Source of the DNA: Mesorhabditis belari
Lineage: Eukaryota; Nematoda; Chromadorea; Rhabditida; Rhabditidae
Length of the DNA stretch: 64,000 bases
Assembly (NCBI GenBank): GCA_958450365.1
Contig: CAUEEP010000750.1
Coordinates: 1,016,501-1,080,500, forward strand
Reading direction: 5' to 3'
This document shows positions 1 to 9,353 of this stretch, piece after piece; the stretch's first letter is position 1, and each line of letters begins with the position of its first letter. The notes beneath the pieces were generated by a model, which was not told the origin of the DNA, searched no databases, and saw only the letters and a program-made list of their open reading frames with translations. The position numbers were made by a program, and so were the translations under genes.

Positions 1-193
1 TTCAAGTACTCATTATCGAATTGAACAGCAAAAATGGCTCGAAAGTGGTTGTTAATGAGGCACAAATGTGAATTTTGCTCTCAAAAACATTTACTAATTA
101 TAAATGTATCTTATTCGTCAGTCAAAGACATTTTTTCATCGAATCGATGACTTTAAAGGAAATGCCAAATAAAATGCGTCACTTCTGAAATTA

Positions 194-1603
194 CAGGGTT
201 CGCCATAATCGTCGCAACAGAGTATGACGCGCGTTCAAGGACAATAACTCGTTGATTTAAGTTATATTTCTGGTTTTTTTGTCTTTTTCTCATATTTGGA
301 ATAAATTGGGTTGGTGAATTGAAAACTGTGGGCTATTGTCAAAATGTGGCAATTTGAGCACTTTCTTCAAAAGAAGCCCATTTTGGTGTCAATGGAAAAG
401 TTGTAGAGAATCAAAAATCAAGCTTATATCCAAATTTTTAGAACGATTCAAAAACTGGTTTTCAAGAAATGCCAAATTTACGAATTTCCACAAAACTTGC
501 ATTTTAAGCGAAACTACTAAGGGTATCTTTTTGGAAATTTAGCTATAAGCTTAATTTTTGATTCTCTACAACTTTTCTATTGACACCAAAATGGGTTTCT
601 TTTGAAGAAAGTGCTCAAATTGGGACATCTCCAGTCCTCGATTTTTGAGTCTCACACTTGTCTCACACACAAACCAAAATCCTACTACGAAAACGGAATC
701 CTCAAATTGCCCGTAAAATGGGCAGAAGTCGTCAATAATAATGGAAATTATTTAGAATGAATTCATGGTTTTATGTTGAATAAATTTTAGTTCAAAGTCC
801 CGCAGTTTTCAATTCACCAACCCAATAATTGAAGCTTTTTCATAGAAAATATGTTATTTTTAGAATAGCTGGCAAATCCCCCATCGACAATCGATCATTG
901 AATTGCACAAGCGAGGAGTTTCGGCGCCGGAGATTCAGAAGTCTTAAAGTCGACAGAAGTATCATTTTCCGCACTATTTAACGCTACGAAGCTACGGGAA
1001 CAATTGCTGATGCACCAAGAAGCGGTATACGTCCAACTGTCGTCACAAAGACAAATATCATGCAAGCGATGCAACAGGAAAGACTCCTCCCATATTTGTT
1101 CTCCAAGAGAATCAATTCCGATAACTACCTGGCTCTTTTCAAGGATGAACTCTTGCCCTGGGCTCGTGAACATTTTGGAAATCGCATTTGGACTTATCAG
1201 CAAGATGGTCACAAATCCAAGAAAGTCTAAGAGTTCTGCCAAAACAACTTCCCGGTTCATTTCTTCTTCTGAGTGGCCATCTATCTCTCCAGACCTCAAC
1301 CCAATGGATTTTTCAATGTGGTCGATTCTAGAAGCCAAAGCTCGTCTAAAGACCCACAAAAACATACAAAGCTTCAAGAAATCACTGTTGAAAGCGTGGG
1401 AAGAGCTCGATCCAGCCTATTTGGTAGCCACTGTTCTTCCCGAAACGCCTGCGAGTCTGCTCAAATGCTAATGGTAGTTCATTCGAATTTGATAGTTGAT
1501 TTATCATTGTTAATGTACAATAAATGTTATTCAGTTAAAAATTTGCCTTTTTAGCTCTTGTCTGCTTTATATCAGAACGTTATATTGTTGGCAAATCTAT
1601 AAA
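194..1603 (+). mobile_element. Degenerate Tc1/mariner-superfamily transposon, copy 1
   Basis: The left end (CAGGGTTCGCCATAATCGTC at 194) matches the inverted end of the copy at 45.7-46.7 kb. Inside are broken pieces of an IS630/Tc1/mariner transposase. About 895-1090 holds an N-terminal part with the RSII-RT and ATGT-ADAPRSG type motifs, interrupted by stops and frameshifts. About 1104-1471 holds the C-terminal half, with WAREHFGNRIWTYQQDG, then a frameshift, then the SPDLNPMDFS catalytic-region motif and SLKK/AWEELD-like residues. The middle catalytic part is deleted. A MITE sits inside it at 306-825. It cannot make a working enzyme. Confidence 0.8.
306..825 (+). mobile_element. MITE family A, copy 1 (mariner-derived)
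   Basis: Ends are TTGGGTTGGTGAATTGAAAA and its inverse. Inside is a second inverted repeat of about 65 bp (the segment reading TTGAGCACTTTCTTCAAAAG and its complement). Near the right end (about 676-757) the plus strand reads as a mariner transposase C-terminus (pattern YYE-IxKLP-KWAEVVNNNGNY then stop), so the family is an internal deletion of a mariner element. Other copies are at 4.1, 19.3, 20.1, 26.7, 34.3 and 62.9 kb. Confidence 0.85.
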
Positions 1604-1651
1604 CGCTTTTATTGGAACTATAAACGCTTTTATTTATCATAAGTTCTGAAA

Positions 1652-1765
1652 TATAATCAAAACTTGAGTCTACTCTATCCGCTGGGATTTGAAGAACGTG
1701 AAAAAAAGAGTTTATTTGATTCCTGGTTTAAAAGTTATAAAGTACTGGCATTGTTGAAGATCAAG
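1652..1765 (+). repeat. Segment duplicated at 46666-46772
   Basis: About 110 bp starting TATAATCAAAACTTGA and including CTACTCTATCCGCTGGGATT is repeated almost exactly to the right of the related transposon at 46.66 kb. Transposon plus flank were therefore copied together, or the element ends further out than its inverted repeats suggest. Confidence 0.75.
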
Positions 1766-1984
1766 CTATAGATTTTTCCTTTAAAAGCGTTTATAGATTT
1801 GTCCCTGATCAATGAAATGGCTAGGGTAAAGGAAAAGCAAAAAACCCAGCTTGGTTAAGCAAGTTTAAGACTGGTTTGTTTTTTGTAAACAAATCGGAAT
1901 CTTTATAGTAATATGATATTAGAATTTTAGTATTTCCTCCAACAGATAATACAGTATTGTTATTTGAAAGCAAACAAAAAGCTG

Positions 1985-2390
1985 GGGTCTATCCCAAAAC
2001 AGCGCCGACCAAAACAGCGCCACCCGAAATAGCGCCGTACCCAAAACAGCGCCAATGAAAAAACGCCCAAAACAGCGCCGATGCAAAACAAAGTTTTTTT
2101 TCTTTTACAATGTACAATTCATTTTTTTTGATTAGCAGCTTTTAATTTTGATAATTTATTTAAAAATAACATGGCCAACAACAATAAAAGACAACAATTA
2201 AACGATGCATAAAAACATCAAAAATAGCATCAAATTAATAGTCTCTTGGGCGTTTTTGCATTGGCGCTGTTTTGGGCGGCGCTGTTTTGGGTACGGCACT
2301 GTTTTGGGCGGAGCTGTTTTGGGTACGGCGCTGTGTTGGTCGGCGCTGTTTTGGGTACGGCGCTGTTTTGGGATAGACCCAAAAGCTGGC
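1985..2390. mobile_element. Foldback element built from a 13-bp motif
   Basis: Both arms consist of repeated CCAAAACAGCGCC-type units (left arm 1985-2090, right arm as the reverse complement 2250-2390). The outermost ends are GGGTCTATCCCAAAACAGCG and its inverse. The core between the arms is AT-rich and non-coding. Open frames reading through the arms are periodic products of the repeat, not genes. Confidence 0.75.
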
Positions 2391-2983
2391 TTGTGTTCTT
2401 TTTGATTAAGATTTTGATGTTCTTTAGAAAAACTACTGGAGAAAAAAAGGAAAAGCGGGATTTGGATAAAGTTAAATGATGATATTTGATAGAAAACTTT
2501 AAAGTATACTCTGTGCAAATGCAATCTTTCTGGCACGCGAGTGAGCCAGACAGAAAGCGATTGTGAAAGAACGCTGAAAGAATTGGAAAATTAGGTAGTT
2601 AGGCATTCTACTAAGAAAACAAAAAGCAAATGTTGACTAAAATCTTCAGGATTTCTCTAGTTTCTGTTCTATTCTATTCCCAAAAAAAAAGAACTATAAT
2701 AGGATTGACGAACGGAGAAAAAAAGGGGAGTTATTAAAGAGGGGAGTTATTTCATTTGACGCCCAAACTAATCATTTGACATCAACACAAAAACTTTCGT
2801 TTTTTTAGAGAAATAATTTGTAGAGGTGAAGAGATTCAACAAATTATGAAAAATTTCAAATTTACAAACCCCTTGAGAATAGGCATGAAAAACGGGAAAC
2901 GGTGATGGCAATTAGCCAGTCGGAAACGTTTTCTTACCTAGAAATTGATATGTGGAAATCGAAAGTAAATAACAAAAATATGA
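2391..2983. other. Non-coding stretch
   Basis: AT-rich sequence with no coding frame, splice pattern or repeat structure that I can support. Confidence 0.5.
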
Positions 2984-3395
2984 TATAGTTTGGGTACAGG
3001 ATGTTTTCTATGTCTTACGCCAGCGGTACAGCCAAAAATTGACGTGAAAATTGATCGTGAAAATTTCGGCGTAGTGACGAACAAAAAGCGGGAAAGTTCA
3101 TTGGGGAATGGTGCTGACTCAAAGTTGCATTTTGTTTCGAGACCAAGCCCGTCTTATAGAATCGGCTATGACGATCTCGAATCCGTTTTTACTTTTTGCA
3201 GAACGCTTCGTAAACGCGAGAAATTTGGCATAGGAAATTGCTTTATGTTGGACTCTTTTGGACTCTTTATGACGCCACACGAGGTGCAAGCATTCGTCTC
3301 GGTGGTATAGTGGATAGTGTGATGGACTACCAAACCTGTCCACCCACCTTTTGTCCCGAGTTCGAATCTCTCCCTCATCAAACTTTTGACTTCTT
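2984..3395 (+). repeat. Dispersed repeat ending in a tRNA-like Pol III segment
   Basis: A body of about 300 bp is followed at 3294-3380 by a tRNA-like segment: an A-box-like GGTGGTATAGTGGATAG, a B-box-like CCGAGTTCGAATCTC, and then a T-run. Part of the body (GCAGAACGCTTCGTAAACGC, 3198-3217) recurs at 54.36 kb before another tRNA-like segment. Another part (AAAAAGCGGGAAAG) recurs near 16.35 kb. It does not fold into a normal tRNA cloverleaf. Confidence 0.5.
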
Positions 3396-4089
3396 TTTAC
3401 AAAACCATTTCCTGATGGTTGTGCAACAAAGAATTCAGTTTTATAAATTGAATTTTAATGAATGAATGGCAAAAATGGAGCCTAATTCAGGGCAAAAATT
3501 GTTCTCAAGGATTTGGACATAGTGACCGCAGGAAAATGAAAAAGCTCCTTTCCCTTGACGGATTCTAAAAAAAAGCACTTTATACCGGAGGGGTTTGCCA
3601 GATGGTGAGCGATTGTACGCACGCACAAAGAACACCTCATTTACATAGGGATTTTTCTTTTGCATTTGAGATGTCACCAAAAAAGAAGATACTCAGTTGT
3701 AGATTTGTACCCGGGGATTCGGGGAATCGAGCCATTATTGAGGCTACCAATTGGAACTTGAGTTTAAATTGCTTTTAATTAAATTTTAATTGCTCTAAAC
3801 GCCTAGATGAATTTGGAAACTGATTAGCTTATTTTAGAGAGTAGATTCAACATTCCAATCCAAATCCAAGCCCTTTTTTCAAGATTCTAAATGACCCTGA
3901 CATCCTTTAGAGTACCAAATCAATTAGAAAAGTATAAAAAGCTCATCTTATAAACGCGTTCTTATAAGTTCATCTCTTATAATCTTTTCTCCACTGATTG
4001 TGAGAACTTAAGCGTCTGTCAGAGAGCTCGGATTTGAAATTTAATTTTAAATGTTAAATCGGAAAGTTTGAGGTATACTCTTTTTTTAT
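3396..4089. other. Non-coding stretch
   Basis: No coding exon or recognised element. Short open frames here lack any domain or splice support. Confidence 0.5.
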
Positions 4090-4832
4090 TAGGTTGGTGA
4101 ATTGAAAACTGCGGGACTTTGACCTAAAATTTATTCAACATAAAACCATCAATTCATTCCAAATAATTTCCATTATTATTGACGACTTCTGCCCATTTTA
4201 AAGGCAATTTGCGGATTCCTCTTTCGTAGTAGGGTTTTGGTTTGTGTGTGAGACAAGTGTGAGACTCAAAAATCGAGGACTGGAGACCCAGTTTGAGCAC
4301 TTCTCAAAAGAAACCCATTTTGGTGGCAATAGAAAAGTTGTGAAGAATCACAGAGCATTCGACCCAGAATTACACGCTGAATCCGAATCTGCTTTCTGTT
4401 TTTGCTATGGAGCACTCTGTCAAAAGTTATAAGGGCTCAAAGTTTTGTAAGACGTAGTAGGATTTTAGTTTGTGTGTGAGACAAGTGTGAGACTCAAAAA
4501 TCGAGGACTGGAGATGTCCCAGTTTGACTTTCTTCAAAAGAAACCCATTTTGGTGTCAATAGAAAAGTTGTAGAGAATCAAAAATTAGGCTTATATCCAA
4601 ATTTCCAAAAAGATACACTTAGTAGTTTCGCTTAAAATGCAAGTTTTGTGAAAATTCGTAAATTTGGCATTTCTTGAAAACTAGTTTTTGAATCGTTCTG
4701 AAAATTTGGATATAAGCTTAATTTTTGATTCTCTACAACTTTTCCATTGACACCAAAATGGGTTTCTTTTGAAGAAAGTGCTCAAATTGTCACATATGAC
4801 AATAGCCCGCAGTTTTCAATTCACCAACCCAA
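4090..4832 (-). mobile_element. MITE family A, copy 2, rearranged
   Basis: It lies in the opposite orientation to copy 1. The left part (4090-4380) is the transposase-tail end. From about 4450 the element starts again from its middle and runs to the other terminus at 4832. This is a partial internal duplication, or a fusion of two copies with unrelated sequence at about 4345-4450. Confidence 0.8.
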
Positions 4833-5003
4833 TACTAGCCTCTAAAGTTTCAAATTAACTGCTCAGTCTGATAAAAGTAGATTCAATTTTGGCTTAGCAA
4901 ACCAAAAACAATATTATAGTCACAAGATCAAACTGATAGTGTTATGCGGTGAAATTCAAAAGCCTTTTTCTTATAGTGTATCCATTTATAAATCGAGCAA
5001 AGT

Positions 5004-5496
5004 CTAATTTCCTTTACTACAGCACAAACATTTTGTTGGTTTTGTGTTCACGATTCGCAATTGTTCCGTTTTCCGTTGTTGCACGATCTCTTTCACTGGA
5101 ATGATCCCATTTTCTTCTTTTATACGAATCGCCGCCTTTTTTACTTTCTCTCGCCACTTCAATGGAATTCTTGTTTCACCGAAATGCGCTCCTGAAAACG
5201 AAAATTCAACCATGACAGTTGTAGGCATAAGATCCAAACTTAAATTCATCTACAATTAGCGATTTGCTAATTTAGCCACCTGGGAATTGCCTCAAAATAA
5301 GCTTTTCGAAAGAAAGTTGCACCTTTTTTTGTTTGGTCACGCGATACGTTTCTATATTTGAAATCTCGTTTTTATTTACTCACCCAAAAGCGCTGCCCCG
5401 ATACAACCATTCGTGTCAGTGTCTCCACCAATGAGTACCGTATTCACGAGAGCTTCCGCAAAAAGATTTTGCGTGCAACAACTCGTGAAAAGCTAT
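5004..5496 (-). pseudogene. ADP-ribosylglycohydrolase family, C-terminal two exons, frameshifted
   Basis: The minus strand reads an exon at 5496-5384, then a donor GTGAGT, then a last exon 5191-5004 ending in TAG. The phase closes across the intron. The first exon contains VLIGGDTDTNGCIGAALLG, matching the C-terminal GGDTDT metal-binding motif of ADP-ribosylglycohydrolases. The last exon starts GAHFGETRIPLKW, matching their G-YGE--IP--W motif, followed by a Lys-rich tail and CLCC. The first exon needs a one-base change to be open: five T's in TCTTTTTGCGG where four would join an AFHELLHAKSF segment to AEALVNTV. The N-terminal half was not found in the next few kb, which are filled with transposon debris. 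By family these enzymes remove ADP-ribose from proteins. Here the gene is probably dead, unless the extra T is a sequencing error. Confidence 0.65.
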
Positions 5497-5576
5497 CTAA
5501 AAAGTTAACAGGTTAACGAAATGTTAAAAAAGCTCAGTATTTTCGTCCAATAGAACCCGTTCTATTAGGCACAGTA

Positions 5577-6245
5577 AAGGGTGACCAAGAATTACCAGAA
5601 CACACAAAAGGCCTGGCTTTGCCCGGGAAACGTTTCTGGCGAGGTGATAGTTCGGGCTCTGTACATACATTCCCCTCAGAAAAACTTGAAGATTGAGATG
5701 AAGCTGCAAAGCTGTTAAAATAGACCTCTTAAGCTGCTAGTTACTACAGGGTGACCAAGAATTACCGTAACACACAAAAGGCCTGGCTTTTAACCAAATA
5801 TGCAACCCATCTCGAAAAGTTAACTTAAATATCTTTATTCAACATATAGCAGTAACAAATTAACAATTAAATCCAAATTTACCTCCATCGGCATTCAGAC
5901 AGGCAAACGTTTGGGAAATGCGTTGAACGTGGCGAGCAAATAGACATCATCGAGGGGATCCCTTTGATGAGCGCCTTCTTCAAACTTGATGATCCATTTT
6001 TTATGTGGTTTTGCACACGCCCTGGCTTCAAGAACACTTCAGACTGAGAAATCCAATGGGTTAAGATCGGGTGACCTGGGTGGTCACTCAGAAAACGAGA
6101 TGAAGTCCGGGAAGGTCTTTGAACAAAACTCTTTCACTTTCTTTGCCTTGTGAGCCGGCGCACCATCTTGTTGATAAGTCCAAATTCGATTTTTGAAGTG
6201 GCGTTGAGCTCACGGAACAACCTCCTTCTTTAGCAAGTCAAAATA
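5577..6245 (-). mobile_element. Tc1/Tc3-like transposon remnant
   Basis: The ends read AGGGTGACCAAGAATTACCG (near 5750, with a partial second copy at 5577). The minus strand at 5870-6230 encodes broken C-terminal transposase pieces: a QQDGAPAH-like region, then SPDLNPLDFSV, an EARACAKPHKKW run and a FNAFPKRL-like end, with several stops. The same terminal sequence bounds the palindrome at 37.7-38.5 kb. Confidence 0.7.
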
Positions 6246-6959
6246 ATAAAAGTGAAATGGGGCTCATAACATAATACGACGTTATTGCGGTAATTCTTGA
6301 TCATCCTGTATACAGGGATTTCAATATTTATGGGGATCATTAGATTACAAGCTTTAGAGATCATTTTGTACAAGTTTAATGCTGTAAAAGATAACACATA
6401 TATCAATACGTCCAATGTTAACAAATTTAAGTTACTTTAAGTTACCTTATTGTCTTTTGCGTTGTTGTTTACCGAGAAACACTTGTGGAAAGCGTCTACT
6501 GTGTCGGAGGTTGGATAAATTGAGTTTGTCATAAACTTATGCGAAGTTTTCTTGAAAGAACTAAAAATAAAATGTGATTCTAACATTTTTAATGCCCTGT
6601 AGAGTCGAAAAATGTTAAATAGTGAAGACTTTCTCATCGTTAAACAAGAATTGATTTCTTTTAGCTTCTTTTGGCTTCTTTTGAAAGAAATTTGGTGAAC
6701 GAGTTCCGATAAATCGACTTTTAAAATAACAAATTTAGTAAACTGTAAAAATAATCTAAAAAATCGAGTTTCTTCCAACTTTTATGCAGCTTCCAACTCC
6801 TTTCTTGACGATTATTTTCATAAAGCAACGATTTGCGAGCTCAAAAGTTCATAAATATTGAATACCCTGTACTATTAGAGCGTTTTAGACACTAAAGAAA
6901 CCCATCACTTGGTGCCAACAAGTTGAACAATTGAACTACGGTTTGTTTCATTAGAAAAG

Positions 6960-6993
6960 CCCATTTAGCATGAAGTAGCTCGTGGAAAGCTAT
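6960..6993 (-). pseudogene. Second partial copy of an ADP-ribosylglycohydrolase exon
   Basis: On the minus strand, after TTTTCAG at 6994, the sequence reads AFHELLHAKW. This is nearly the same as the start of the exon at 5496. It then runs into sequence related to a MITE (TIR family of 46.9 kb). A weaker third echo (DAFHKCFSVNN) lies at about 6475-6510. These look like fossil exon copies broken by insertions. Confidence 0.4.
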
Positions 6994-7114
6994 CTGAAAA
7001 TGTCTTTTTGTGTCGGAAAATTGTTCGAATTCATGATCAAAAGCACTCACAAGCCCTTCCTCTAGTACAAAAATCGATTAAATATGATAAAGCTTTAGAA
7101 AACACTACTGAAAG

Positions 7115-7557
7115 TAACTACGAGATCTAACTAGGAGATCTAACTACGAGATCTAACTAGGAGATCTAACTACGAGATCTAACTACGAGATCTAACTAGG
7201 AGATCTAACTACGAGATCTAACTAGGAGATCTAACTACGAGATCTAACTACGAGATCTAACTAGGAGATCCAACTACGAGATCTAACTAGGAGATCTAAC
7301 TACGAGATCTAACTACGAGATCTAACTAGGAGATCCAACTACGAGATCTAACTACGAGATCTAACTAGGAGATCTAACTAGGAGATCCAACTACGAGATC
7401 TAACTAGGAGATCCAACTACGAGATCTAACTAGGAGATCTAACTAGGAGATCTAACTAGGAGATCTAACTAGGAGATCTAACTACGAGATCTAACTAGGA
7501 GATCCAACTACGAGATCTAACTACGAGATCTAACTACGAGATCTAACTACGAGATCA
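7115..7557. repeat. Minisatellite, 13-bp unit, about 34 copies
   Basis: Head-to-tail units of GAGATCTAACTAC or GAGATCTAACTAG with an occasional ATCC variant. It is non-coding and ends cleanly at GAGATCAAAT. Confidence 0.95.
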
Positions 7558-7720
7558 AATAATCGTTGTGTCAACAAAGTGTGAGGGTTTTTTTTAAAGA
7601 AAATAGCCTCATTAGAGATCAATGTAAGTGAAGAGACGCAGAGAATTCTAAATAAAACCCAAAAGCCTCAGTAAAATGATCTTTGTTTCAGCAAATAATA
7701 AATTTCATACAAAATTATTG

Positions 7721-8043
7721 GGCTAAGAGGATGAAATGGTGCAAAATCAAAGAAATTTCTTAAACTACTAGTAGATTTATCACTTCCTTAAATGATAAGC
7801 GTTTGATATCAGTAAAAAGCGTAACTAATTCTCTACAAAATGAAAAAATGACATTTAAAAGGGAACTCAAAGTGTCTCAGCTAAACAAAAGACCATTTTT
7901 TCTATAAACTGTCATCTAGAGAAAACGGTTAGATGGATCTACCTGAAAATTTGACAACTTATGTAATTGATTGTGCTCTATCTTTTTTATTTTGACACTA
8001 AAGGAGGTTTATGTGGAAGAAACTGTTCAAACGATCAGTTGGA
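7721..8043. mobile_element. Decayed copy of MITE family H
   Basis: Shares the internal segments GCGTTTGATATCAGTA, TAATTCTCTACAAAATG and the AAACTGTTCAAACGAT region with the complete copies at 36.2 and 44.0 kb. The ends are eroded. Confidence 0.6.
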
Positions 8044-8272
8044 ATTCTAGCTTTCTAGCTTTCTGGCTTTCTAGCTTTCTAGCTCAAGCTCAGCTTTCTA
8101 GCTCAGGCTCAGCTTTCTAGCTTTCTAGCTTTCTAGCTCAAGCTCAGCTTTCTAGCTCAGGCTCAGCTTTCTAGCTCAGGGTCAGCTTTCTAGCTTTCTA
8201 GCTTTCTAGCTCAGACTCAGCTTTCTAGCTCAGGCTCAGCTTTCTAGCTCAAGCTCAGCTTTCTAGCTTTCT
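8044..8272. repeat. Minisatellite of TTTCTAGCT and GCTCAGGCTCA units
   Basis: Nested repeats of about 9 bp (TTTCTAGCT) and 23 bp (containing AGCTCAGGCTCAGC) run without a break. It is non-coding. Confidence 0.9.
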
Positions 8273-8552
8273 TTAAGAGTGTTTAAGAGTTTTAAAAGTT
8301 TACTTTGTGCATCGATTTTTTTTCTTTCCGATTTTTTTCCCACTCACACTATCAGTTCGATCTTTTTTTCTGTTTCTGTTTCGAAAAGAGTGTCAATTTT
8401 CTTTCGTAACAAAAGTCCAAAGAAAAGAAAAAGGAAAAGAAGCATAAAACCAATCGAAATTTTAGATTTTTCGTTTTCTTCAAATTATTTACAGTTACGA
8501 AAAGTTTTATCGCCTATTTTTAATCAAAAAAGAATTCTTTTAAACTGAATAG

Positions 8553-9181
8553 AAGCTAATTTTGGGGGTAGGCTAGTTTCCGCAATTTTTTTTACGCAAC
8601 AGGATCATTTGCGCAACTAGGTCTTTTCCGCAACTCGCCATAACTTTCTTCTAAGTAGGCCAATCTTTATGATTTTGGTTTCATTTTGTAAATCTCAATA
8701 AGTGCAACAAAATGAAATTAAAATCATAAAGATTGGCCTACTTAGAAGAAAGTTATGACGACTTGCGCAAATGACCCTGTTGCGCAAGAAAAATTGCGGA
8801 AACCAGCCTTCGCAAGAAACTAGAAAACGCATTACTCGACAAATACTCATGCAAATTTACTCGAGTAATTACTTACTCGCGAGGAACACACTCTAGTTTT
8901 CTCCACAAGAATCTTTGGTTAAAACGCTGATTATTACATAACTTTTCACTAGCGACAAATCATAAAAGAGCTTTTCGAATCTGGTGATTGGTTGAAGAAA
9001 TCCAGAAGGATTTAGCCATTTCAAAGCCAATATATGGGTTATTTTGTTGCACTTATTGAGATCTACAAAATGAGACCAAAATCATAAAGATTGGCCTACT
9101 TAGAAGAAAGTTATGACGACTTGCGCAAATGACCCTGTTGCACAAAAAAAGTTGCGGAAACTAGCCTACCCCTAATTTTGC
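8553..9181. mobile_element. Palindromic MITE pair (family N)
   Basis: The ends are GGGGTAGGCTAGTTTCCGCA at 8564 and its inverse ending near 9172. A complete palindrome lies at 8571-8810, centred on the AAATCTCAATAAGTGC area, with arms carrying GGCCTACTTAGAAGAAAG. A second right half lies at 9040-9172. The sequence between (8812-9040) holds GAGGAACACACTCTAG, like the end of the nested element at 52.2 kb. Another partial copy is at 43.21-43.36 kb. Confidence 0.75.
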
Positions 9182-9353
9182 TTTAATAATTTCCTCATCT
9201 GTTCCTTTTTTTAAATTAATTTATGTTTTCTTTGAATGATTTAAATTTATTGAGTTTTTTAATTGCAAAATTTGATTTCTTACAATGCAATTAAGAATAA
9301 AACCTTAACAAATAAAGTTTAGAAATTTGATTGTTAACAGTTTTAGCGCTTCG

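Noticed and set aside
895..1377. 160-codon minus-strand open frame
   Set aside because: It is the antisense of the transposase remnant on the plus strand.
7115..7557. Regular short repeats that look array-like, as CRISPR
   Set aside because: Units are contiguous with no unique spacers, and the window is eukaryotic. The same applies to the other minisatellites.
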